Positions 1-6,838 of a stretch of DNA of 64,000 bases are shown here, in pieces. The position numbers were made by a program, and so were the translations under genes. Every line of letters begins with the position of its first letter. Position 1 is the stretch's first letter. The stretch comes from Schlegelella_A sp038318385 (GTDB lineage Bacteria > Pseudomonadota > Gammaproteobacteria > Burkholderiales > Burkholderiaceae_C), in the NCBI GenBank assembly GCA_038318385.1, contig JBBQCD010000014.1, positions 1 through 64,000 of the forward strand, read 5' to 3'. Below the pieces are notes generated by a model. The model saw only the letters and a program-made list of their open reading frames with translations, was not told the DNA's origin and made no database searches.

Positions 1-1
1 C

Positions 2-2197
2 AATCCGGTTGCAGCGGGCGCGTGCGCGGACGACCCGACGCGGCACTGGGCGCGTTGGGAAGATCCCTACGCCAAACCTTGCTATCTGTTTGCGCTGGTT
101 GCTGCCAAGCTCGACGTGCTGGAGGATGAGTTCGCAACCGCTTCCGGCCGCCGGGTGCGGCTGGCGGTCTACGTCGAACCCGGCAAGCTCGACCAGTGCG
201 GCCACGCGATGGCGGCGCTGAAAAAGTCGATGCGCTGGGACGAGCAACGCTTCGGGCTCGAATACGACCTCGACCAGTACATGATTGTCGCCGTCGGCGA
301 CTTCAACATGGGGGCGATGGAGAACAAGGGCCTCAACATCTTCAACACCCGCTACGTCCTCGCGAATCCCGCCACGGCCACCGACAGCGACTACGCCGCG
401 ATCGAATCGGTGGTCGGTCACGAGTACTTCCACAACTGGACCGGCAACCGCATCACCTGCCGCGACTGGTTCCAGCTGAGTCTCAAGGAAGGCCTGACGG
501 TCTTTCGGGACCAGGAGTTCAGCATGGACATGACCGGCAGCGCCACGGCGCGCGCGGTCAAGCGCATCGAGGACGTGCGCGCGCTGCGCCAGGTGCAGTT
601 TCCCGAAGACGCCGGCCCGATGGCACACCCGGTGCGTCCCGACAGCTACGTCGAGATCAACAACTTCTACACCGCCACGGTCTACGAAAAGGGCGCCGAG
701 GTCGTGCGGATGATGCAGACGCTCGTCGGCCGCGAGGGCTTCTGCAAGGGCATGGCGCTCTACTTCCAGCGTCACGACGGCCAGGCCGTCACGTGCGACG
801 ACTTCGCCCAGGCGATCGCCGACGCCAATGCCGACAGCGACCTCGCCCGCCTGCTACCGCAGTTCAAGCGCTGGTACTCGCAGGCCGGCACCCCGCGTCT
901 CACGGCGCGCGGCCGCTATGACGCACCGAGCCGAACATACACCCTGGGCATCGAGCAGCACGGTCGGCACGCGACGGGCACCCCCGAGGACACGGCGTAT
1001 GTCATTCCCGTCTTGCTCGGCCTGATCGGCAAGGATGGCCGGGAGCTTCCGGTGCAGCTCGAGGACGAGACCGCGAGCGGTGCGACCGAACGCCTGCTCG
1101 TGCTCGACGAGCCGCGCCACTTCTTCACTTTCGTCAACGTCGACGTCGAGCCCGTGCCCTCGCTGCTCCGCGGCTTCTCGGCTCCGGTCTGCCTGGCCGA
1201 TGGCCTCGGCGATGCCGAACTGCTGGTGTTGATGAACCACGACACCGACCCGTTCAGCCGCTGGGAAGCGGCGCAGCGGCTCGGCCTCACCCGGCTGCTG
1301 GCGCGCATCCGTGGCGAGAGCGCCGAGGCGCTCGACGCCCCCTACCTGGACGCGCTCCGCGCGGTACTTCGCAATCCCGCACTGGACGCCAGCTTCAAGG
1401 AGCTCGTCCTGACGCTGCCGAGCGAGGGCTATGTCGCCGAGCAGATGGACGCCAACGATCCGTCGCGCATCCATGGCGCCCGCCAGGCCATGAAGTTCGA
1501 GCTCGCCCGGACCCTGCGCGCGGACTGGGAGTGGGTGTTCGAGCACCATCAGGTGACGGGCGGCTATTCGCCCGATCCGGTCTCGTCCGGACGACGGGCG
1601 CTCGCCAACCTGGCGCTGGCCATGCTCTGCCAGGATGCGGTCGCCCGCGGCGACGGCATCTGGCCCGGCCGCGCGTACCAGCGATTCAAGGACGCCGTCA
1701 ACATGACCGACACGCAGGGTGCGCTCCATGCCTTGCTGGCATCGCACTCCGAGCTGGCGGAGCCCGCGCTGCAGCGGTTCCACGAACGCTTCCGCAACGA
1801 CCCGCTGGTGATCGACAAGTGGTTCTCGATGCAGGCGATGGCGCCGGAACGCGACGGCCAGGTGTTCAATCGGGTCAAGTCCCTGCTCAAGCATCCGGAC
1901 TTCACGCTGTCGAATCCGAACCGCGCGCGCAGTCTGATCGGCTCGTTCTGCACCGGAAATCCCGCCGCCTTCCATCGCGCCGACGGCGCTGGATATCTCT
2001 TCTGGGCCGACAGCGTGCTCGAGCTCGACGGCGCGAACCCGCAGATGGCTGCGCGCATCGCCCGGGTCATGGACCGCTGGACCCGCCTGGAGGAACCGTA
2101 CCGGACCGCCGCGCGCGCGGCCATCGAGCGCGTCGCTGCGCGCGTCGACCTGTCGAGCGATGTCCGCGAGATCGTTTCGCACGCGCTCGAAGCCTGA
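2..2197 (+). CDS. pepN: Aminopeptidase N (M1 family), N-terminus outside window
   Basis: Zinc aminopeptidase that removes N-terminal residues from peptides in the cytoplasm. The reading frame is open from base 2, so the gene starts upstream. 731 residues are visible against about 870 in E. coli PepN, so roughly 150 are missing. The substrate-binding GAMEN motif is at visible residues 104-108. The zinc site HEYFH is at 140-144, with the third ligand E163 eighteen residues after it. The NFYTATVYEKGAE segment carries the family's catalytic tyrosine. The long helical C-terminal domain (DUF3458-type) is complete. It ends 18 bases before pfp and is probably co-transcribed with it. Identification is secure. 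Confidence 0.96.
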   Translation, partial: NPVAAGACADDPTRHWARWEDPYAKPCYLFALVAAKLDVLEDEFATASGRRVRLAVYVEPGKLDQCGHAMAALKKSMRWDEQRFGLEYDLDQYMIVAVGDFNMGAMENKGLNIFNTRYVLANPATATDSDYAAIESVVGHEYFHNWTGNRITCRDWFQLSLKEGLTVFRDQEFSMDMTGSATARAVKRIEDVRALRQVQFPEDAGPMAHPVRPDSYVEINNFYTATVYEKGAEVVRMMQTLVGREGFCKGMALYFQRHDGQAVTCDDFAQAIADANADSDLARLLPQFKRWYSQAGTPRLTARGRYDAPSRTYTLGIEQHGRHATGTPEDTAYVIPVLLGLIGKDGRELPVQLEDETASGATERLLVLDEPRHFFTFVNVDVEPVPSLLRGFSAPVCLADGLGDAELLVLMNHDTDPFSRWEAAQRLGLTRLLARIRGESAEALDAPYLDALRAVLRNPALDASFKELVLTLPSEGYVAEQMDANDPSRIHGARQAMKFELARTLRADWEWVFEHHQVTGGYSPDPVSSGRRALANLALAMLCQDAVARGDGIWPGRAYQRFKDAVNMTDTQGALHALLASHSELAEPALQRFHERFRNDPLVIDKWFSMQAMAPERDGQVFNRVKSLLKHPDFTLSNPNRARSLIGSFCTGNPAAFHRADGAGYLFWADSVLELDGANPQMAARIARVMDRWTRLEEPYRTAARAAIERVAARVDLSSDVREIVSHALEA

Positions 2198-2215
2198 CCG
2201 ACAAGGGACCTGCAC

Positions 2216-3472
2216 ATGGCCACGAAGAACGCTTTCTATGCCCAATCCGGCGGCGTGACCGCCGTGATCAATGCCTCGGCCTGCGGACTGATCGAGGCCG
2301 CGCGTCGGAGCCCGGAGCGCATCGGCACCGTCTATGCGGGCCGCAACGGCATCATCGGCGCGCTGACCGAAGACCTGATCGACACCTCGCAGGAGTCTCC
2401 CGAAGCGATCGCCTCGCTGCGCACCACCCCCTCGGGCGCCTTCGGATCCTGCCGCTACAAGTTGAAGTCGCTCGAAGCCAACCGACGCGAGTACGAGCGC
2501 TTGATCGAGGTCTTCAAGGCCCACGACATCGCCTGGTTCTTCTACAACGGCGGCGGCGACTCCGCCGACACCTGCTTCAAGGTGAGCCAGCTCTCGGCCT
2601 CGATGGGCTACCCGCTGCAGGCGATCCACGTGCCGAAGACCGTCGACAACGACCTGCCGATCACCGACTGCTGCCCCGGCTTCGGCTCGGTCGCCAAGTA
2701 CGTCGCGGTGTCGGCGCTCGAGGCTTCCTTCGACGTGCGCTCGATGGCGCGCACCTCGACCAAGGTATTCGTCCTCGAGGTCATGGGGCGGCATGCCGGC
2801 TGGATCGCCGCCGCGGGGGGGCTGATCGAGGAACACGGCATCCCGGTCGTGATCCTCTTCCCGGAAATCGAATTCGACCAGGCGAAGTTCATCGCCCGCG
2901 TCGACACGCTCGTTCGCGAACATGGCTACTGCACCGTCGTCGTTTCCGAGGGCTGCCATCACCCCGACGGCACGTTCCTCGCCGAGCAGGGCACCCGCGA
3001 CGCCTTCGGCCACGCCCAGCTCGGTGGCGCTGCGCCGGTCGTCGCGAACATGGTGAAGGAAGCGCTCGGCCTGAAATTCCACTGGGCCGTGGCCGACTAC
3101 CTGCAGCGCGCGGCGCGCCACATCGCCTCGAAGACCGACGTGCAGCAGGCCTACGAGCTCGGCGAGAAGGCGGTCGAGCTCGCGCTCGCCGGTCAGAACG
3201 CCGTGATGCCGACCATCGAGCGTCTGGCCGACGAACCGTATCGCTATCGCATCGGTGTCGCGTCGCTGGCCGACGTCGCCAACGTCGAAAAGTTCATGCC
3301 CCGCGATTTCATCACCGACGACGGCTTCGGCATCACGGAGAAATGCCGGCGCTACCTCGCGCCGCTGATCCAGGGCGAGGACTATCCCCCGTATGCGAAC
3401 GGCTTGCCGGTCTACGTGACGCTGCGCAACGTCGCCGTGGCACGCAAGCTGGCCGCGTTCGAGCTGCGCTAG
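2216..3472 (+). CDS. pfp: 6-phosphofructokinase, pyrophosphate-dependent type
   Basis: Interconverts fructose 6-phosphate and fructose 1,6-bisphosphate in glycolysis/gluconeogenesis, most likely with pyrophosphate as phosphoryl donor. The 418-residue protein has the nucleotide/PPi loop NGGGDSADT (residues 111-119), the catalytic PKTVDND (140-146) and the sugar-phosphate motif MGRHAGW (190-196). An aspartate rather than glycine chemistry around GGGDS and the lysine of PKTVDND are features of PPi-using enzymes; this is inferred from family knowledge, not proven. It follows pepN by 18 bases, and the ATG is preceded by a purine-rich ACAAGGGACC. A PPi enzyme makes the step reversible and spares ATP. 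Confidence 0.9.
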   Translation: MATKNAFYAQSGGVTAVINASACGLIEAARRSPERIGTVYAGRNGIIGALTEDLIDTSQESPEAIASLRTTPSGAFGSCRYKLKSLEANRREYERLIEVFKAHDIAWFFYNGGGDSADTCFKVSQLSASMGYPLQAIHVPKTVDNDLPITDCCPGFGSVAKYVAVSALEASFDVRSMARTSTKVFVLEVMGRHAGWIAAAGGLIEEHGIPVVILFPEIEFDQAKFIARVDTLVREHGYCTVVVSEGCHHPDGTFLAEQGTRDAFGHAQLGGAAPVVANMVKEALGLKFHWAVADYLQRAARHIASKTDVQQAYELGEKAVELALAGQNAVMPTIERLADEPYRYRIGVASLADVANVEKFMPRDFITDDGFGITEKCRRYLAPLIQGEDYPPYANGLPVYVTLRNVAVARKLAAFELR

Positions 3473-3538
3473 CCGGGTCCGGCCGAGGGATCGGCTAAAA
3501 TTCCGGTTTTGCCGGGCGGCCCAGCGCCGATCGGCATG

Positions 3539-3614
3539 GCCGGCGTAGCTCAGTTGGTAGAGCAGCGCATTCGTAATGCGAAGGTCGGGAGTTCGACTCT
3601 TCTCGCCGGCACCA
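3539..3614 (+). tRNA. tRNA-Thr (anticodon CGT)
   Basis: Complete 76-base cloverleaf with encoded CCA. The acceptor arms GCCGGCG (3539-3545) and CGCCGGC (3604-3610) pair fully. The D arm GCTC/GAGC is present, and the anticodon loop TTCGTAA gives anticodon CGT, reading ACG. The T loop TTCGACT is present. The sequence closely resembles E. coli tRNA-Thr(CGT), including the G27/A43 mismatch. A possible -10 element TAAAAT lies at 3496-3501, but no good -35 is visible. A strong terminator follows immediately. Confidence 0.97.
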
Positions 3615-3615
3615 G

Positions 3616-3650
3616 CAAGGGTTAGCAGGTTCAGCGCTTGCTAACCCTTG
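3616..3650 (+). terminator. Rho-independent terminator of tRNA-Thr
   Basis: A perfect 12-base inverted repeat (CAAGGGTTAGCA at 3616-3627, TGCTAACCCTTG at 3639-3650) with an 11-base loop begins one base after the tRNA CCA. It is followed by TTCGGTTTTG. Position and stem strength make it a convincing terminator, although the T tract is interrupted. Confidence 0.8.
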
Positions 3651-3847
3651 TTCGGTTTTGGTCGCAGTTTTCGCCAGGTCGCCGTATCATCCTCGCGCCC
3701 GGTCACGATGTGCTGCGCGTTCGAGGACCGGGCGCGTGCAGGAATACGGAAATCCCAGGCTGCAGACGCCGTTGCCGCAGCCGGACCTTCAGAAGGACGA
3801 CACCCGACCGATTCCCCGTCTTTACCGCAGCCGGAAAACGGCACTCC

Positions 3848-4102
3848 ATGAACTTCATCGAGCACTGGCGCTGGCGTTACCGGGATCTGAAGACCGGTCG
3901 GATCCGCAGGACCGCCCATGTCCTGACAGCCGAGGACGCCGCCAAGCTTCCCGGTGCCCAGCGCATCGACGGCAGCATGGTGATGCGTGAACCGGACTCC
4001 GCGGAATTCGTCGACACGGGTCCGCAGGTCTACCGTTCGTTCGGCCCTGACAGCGAGTTCGGATCTCTGGCTGGCGATCGAAGGAAGAAGCCAGCGGTCT
4101 GA
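3848..4102 (+). CDS. Small hypothetical protein, 84 aa
   Basis: The reading frame is open further upstream, but the ATG at 3848 gives a compact 84-residue soluble protein. It is rich in Arg, Asp and Trp, starting MNFIEHWRWRYRD, with no signal peptide or membrane segment. The segment LKTGRIRRTAHVLTAEDA followed by a conserved-looking PGAQRIDGS resembles small uncharacterised betaproteobacterial proteins in which a short basic patch precedes a strand-turn. I do not recognise a named family. It lies alone between tRNA-Thr and the DedA gene. Codon use is typical of the window, which supports a real gene. Function unknown. Confidence 0.6.
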   Translation: MNFIEHWRWRYRDLKTGRIRRTAHVLTAEDAAKLPGAQRIDGSMVMREPDSAEFVDTGPQVYRSFGPDSEFGSLAGDRRKKPAV

Positions 4103-4202
4103 CGGTGCCCTGGAGCCGGACGTCGCGAGACCCTGATCGCCGATGATGCGGGAGGCACGTCCCCATCCCCATGGCGCACCCCCGATGCGAGCGATACGCT
4201 GA

Positions 4203-4790
4203 ATGGACAGTTCCCTGCCCCAACTGGTATCGGACTACGGCTACCTGGCGGTCTTCGTCGGCACGCTGCTCGAGGGCGAGGCCATCCTCATGCTGGCCGC
4301 CTATGCCGCGCATCAGGGCTACCTCTCGCTGCCCGTCGTCATCGGCGTCGCCTTCTTCGGTGCGACGCTCGGCGACCAGATCTTCTTCCTGATCGGCCGG
4401 CGATTCGGTGCCGGTCTGCTGACGCGTTTCCCGGGCCTGCGCGCGCGCGTCGCCCGCGTCGATCGCCTGCTGCTGCGCTACCACGCGGTCGTGATCATCG
4501 GCATCCGCTTCGCCTACGGCCTGCGGATCGCCGGTCCCATCGCCATCGGCATGAGCACGCTCCCGGCGTGGCGCTTCTTCCTGTTCAACGCCCTCGGCGC
4601 CGTCATCTGGGCGCCGCTCATCGCCGCCGTCGGTTACCTGTTCGGCCACACCCTCGACTGGCTCCTCGCCGACATGAAGCAGTACGAGGCGATCGGCTTC
4701 GTCGTCCTCGTCATCATCCTCGCCGGCATCGGCATCGCCGGGCACTTCTTCGGTCGGCGTCGCCAGGAGCGCGAGGCGCCACCGGGATAG
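4203..4790 (+). CDS. DedA family inner-membrane protein
   Basis: 195-residue polytopic membrane protein of the DedA/SNARE-associated (VTT) family, which acts in envelope homeostasis and lipid (undecaprenyl phosphate or phospholipid) translocation. The N-terminal half has the re-entrant segment GTLLEGEAILMLAAYAAHQG, with the conserved acidic Glu of GEA. The second half has the family motif in FAYGLRIAGPIAIGM (Arg-x-x-x-Pro-type region), then AWRFFLFNALGAVIWAP. Four to five hydrophobic segments are visible, and the tail FGRRRQEREAPPG is basic and cytoplasmic. ATG at 4203 has only a weak ribosome site. Flanked by a small hypothetical gene and, convergently, the Ku/MerR-TPR pair. Confidence 0.9.
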   Translation: MDSSLPQLVSDYGYLAVFVGTLLEGEAILMLAAYAAHQGYLSLPVVIGVAFFGATLGDQIFFLIGRRFGAGLLTRFPGLRARVARVDRLLLRYHAVVIIGIRFAYGLRIAGPIAIGMSTLPAWRFFLFNALGAVIWAPLIAAVGYLFGHTLDWLLADMKQYEAIGFVVLVIILAGIGIAGHFFGRRRQEREAPPG

Positions 4791-4829
4791 CCGCGGGCGC
4801 GCAAGGGATCGGGTGCATCCCGCGGCCGC

Positions 4830-5705
4830 TCAGCGCAGCAGCCGACGGTACTCGCTGTAGTGGCGTATGGCCTGGCTGCGCCGCCCGCCGAGTTCATGCA
4901 GTCGGGCGGCGTTGTAGTGCGCGTCGGCCATCGCCGGCTCCAGCCGCAGGCAGGCTTCGTACGCCACCAGGGCTTCCGCCGGGCGCCCCAGGTCTTCGAG
5001 GGCGACCGCAAGATTGAACTGCAGCAGCGCCGTCGGCGGGCAGCGACGCACGCCGACGTGATAGAGCTCGACGGCCTCCTCGCACCGACCGACGTCGCAC
5101 AGCATCACGCCGAGGTTGAGGTAAGGGTCGACATAGTCGGGCGCGAGGGCGATCGCACGTCGATAGGCAGCCTCGGCATCGGCCGGACTCGTCGCCTCGA
5201 GTTCGCTGCCGCGCAGAAGCCAGGCCTCGGGATCCTCCGCGAGCGCATCCGCCTGCAGCGCCGCGGTGGCCTCTTGCTGCGCGGCTGCACCCTGGGGCTC
5301 GCCCGCGTCGGCCTGCGGCTCGGTGCTCAGGAAACTGACGTTGCCCGCCGCGGCCTGGACCTCGAAGTCGAACAGCAGCTGCCCGCTGGCGACCAGGCGT
5401 CGAGCCGCTCCGTCCTGGACCGCGACCTCGCTGCCGACTGCGCTGATGCGCAGGCCCGACAGCGGCAGCTCGCTTGGCAGCGTCTCCTTGAGATCGCGCA
5501 GTGCGCGCAGGATCTTGCGCGCCGGAACGTGGGCGCGCCGCAGGCCGTAGGCGGTGCGCAGGAGAACGACATCCTGGAACGTGAAGCGGTATTCGTTGCG
5601 CTTGCCCCGGGTCGGTGACACGAAGCCGGCCGCGATCAGACCCCCGAGAACGGCCCGCGAGATGCCCAGCATCGACTCGATGCTGCGCAGGGTGAACGTC
5701 TCCAT
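4830..5705 (-). CDS. MerR-type HTH / TPR fusion protein, downstream of Ku
   Basis: 291 residues. Positions about 4-70 (FTLRSIESMLGISRAVLGGL...TFQDVVLLRTAYGLR) look like a MerR winged-helix DNA-binding domain. A middle region (about 75-140) follows, then a low-complexity Ala/Glu/Gln stretch. From about 170 to the end there are tandem tetratricopeptide repeats (for example AEAAYRRAIALAPDYVDPYL and DAHYNAARLHELGGRRSQAI). A DNA-binding head on a protein-interaction tail suggests a regulator or scaffold. It starts 9 bases after the Ku stop on the same strand, so the two are almost certainly one transcript. The partner and target are unknown. It lacks the cysteines of metal-sensing MerR proteins. 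Start ATG at 5705 is supported by the alignment of the HTH to the N-terminus. Confidence 0.8.
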   Translation of the reverse strand: METFTLRSIESMLGISRAVLGGLIAAGFVSPTRGKRNEYRFTFQDVVLLRTAYGLRRAHVPARKILRALRDLKETLPSELPLSGLRISAVGSEVAVQDGAARRLVASGQLLFDFEVQAAAGNVSFLSTEPQADAGEPQGAAAQQEATAALQADALAEDPEAWLLRGSELEATSPADAEAAYRRAIALAPDYVDPYLNLGVMLCDVGRCEEAVELYHVGVRRCPPTALLQFNLAVALEDLGRPAEALVAYEACLRLEPAMADAHYNAARLHELGGRRSQAIRHYSEYRRLLR

Positions 5706-5714
5706 CTCGTCGGG

Positions 5715-6614
5715 CTATTTCCTCGCGCGAACCTTGGCCGCAGGGGCCGGTGCTGCGACCGCTGCGGCCCGTTTCGGACCCTTGCGCTCCTTCGGCGCCG
5801 CGGCCGGTGCCTCCGGCGCGGACGTTGCCGCGCGCTTGCGCCCACCGAGGCTGGCCCGCAGCGCTTCCATCAGGTCGATGATCTGCCCCTGGCCCTGCGC
5901 CGGCTCCGGCGCCTCGGACTCGGCAATCTCGTTGCCGGCGATCTTGCGATCGATCGCCGCCTCGATCCGCTTCTTCTCCTCGTCGACGAAGGCTGCCGGG
6001 TCGTAGCTGTCGGCCGCGATCTGCTCGATCAGCTGCAAGGCCAGCTGGAGCTCAGGCTTGTTGACGTCGACCTTCTCGATGTCGATCTCCTTCATCGAGC
6101 GGACTTCCGCGGCGTAGAGCAACTGCTGGAGCACCAGGCCGTCATCTCCAGGACGCACCTGGACGACGTACTCCTTGCCCTTCCAGGCCCAGCGCGCAAG
6201 CGCACAGCGTCCGCTTTCGCGCATCGCCTCGAGCAGCAGTGCATAGGGCTTGGCACCGCGCTTGTCGGGAGCGAGGTAATAAGCCTTGTCGTAGTAGATC
6301 GGGTCGACGGCGGCCAGCGGAATGAACGAGACGATGTCGATCGTGTGGCGCGACGCGTTCTCGAGGTTCTTCAGTTCGGCCGGCGTGAACATCACGTAAC
6401 GGTCCTTCTCGAACTCATAGCCCTTGAGCATCTCCGAGCGCTCGACCGGGATGTTCTCCTTGAGGCACAGGTACTGCTGCTTCAAGCGCGAGCCGCAGGT
6501 GTGCAGCAGGTTGAAGCCGATCGCGGCGGCGCTTTCGGTGGCCGAATACAGCCGCACCGGAATCGAGACCAGTCCGAAACTCAGCGACAGCGATGCGATG
6601 GAACGAGCGGCCAT
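5715..6614 (-). CDS. ku: Ku protein (bacterial non-homologous end joining)
   Basis: Homodimeric ring protein that binds DNA double-strand ends and recruits ligase LigD. The 299-residue frame starts at the ATG at 6614 (MAARSIASLSLSFGLVSIPV). The Ku core is recognisable by the N-terminal S-x-SFGLVSIPVRLYSATES, then GYEFEKDRYVMFTPAEL and YLAPDKRGAKPYALL. The open frame extends 40 codons upstream but without family similarity. The last about 45 residues are Lys/Ala/Arg rich, like the DNA-binding tails of other bacterial Ku proteins. The downstream gene, 9 bases away, is the MerR-TPR protein; no LigD is found in the window. The divergent neighbour is nrdJ, which supplies dNTPs. Confidence 0.95.
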   Translation of the reverse strand: MAARSIASLSLSFGLVSIPVRLYSATESAAAIGFNLLHTCGSRLKQQYLCLKENIPVERSEMLKGYEFEKDRYVMFTPAELKNLENASRHTIDIVSFIPLAAVDPIYYDKAYYLAPDKRGAKPYALLLEAMRESGRCALARWAWKGKEYVVQVRPGDDGLVLQQLLYAAEVRSMKEIDIEKVDVNKPELQLALQLIEQIAADSYDPAAFVDEEKKRIEAAIDRKIAGNEIAESEAPEPAQGQGQIIDLMEALRASLGGRKRAATSAPEAPAAAPKERKGPKRAAAVAAPAPAAKVRARK

Positions 6615-6771
6615 GGGCAACACCTGATCGTCTTGATGCGGGGCGCACAGAGTACCACCGGCTTCGCACCGCCGCGTGGCGCGGACGCGACTCTGCCCCC
6701 CGACGCCGCTTGACCTGCCGCGCCTGGACGGCAACCCGTGGTCGGCTTACAACGGGATTCGCCCTGCGCGC

Positions 6772-6792
6772 GAGGGGTGGAAACCACCCCTC
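6772..6792. promoter_or_regulatory. Perfect inverted repeat in the nrdJ leader
   Basis: A perfect 9-base inverted repeat (GAGGGGTGG at 6772-6780 and its complement at 6784-6792) with an AAA loop lies 46 bases upstream of the nrdJ ATG. It has no T tract, so it is not a classic terminator. It could be an RNA hairpin or a protein operator. No NrdR box or cobalamin riboswitch core is visible in the 224-base ku-nrdJ gap. Confidence 0.5.
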
Positions 6793-6838
6793 ATGGCACG
6801 CGGCGGCCACGTGGTGCATCCTGTGCACTGGAGCCACG

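Noticed and set aside
854..3121. Long open frame on the minus strand opposite pepN/pfp
   Set aside because: A GC-rich shadow of the plus-strand genes: Arg/Gly/Ala-rich, no motifs, and the plus-strand proteins are certain.
3539..3614. tRNA-Thr as an integration site
   Set aside because: No integrase, no repeat of the tRNA 3' end nearby, and normal housekeeping flanks with a terminator.
6615..6838. Cobalamin riboswitch before the B12-dependent reductase
   Set aside because: No B12-box core or expected multi-stem layout; only the 6772-6792 hairpin is present.
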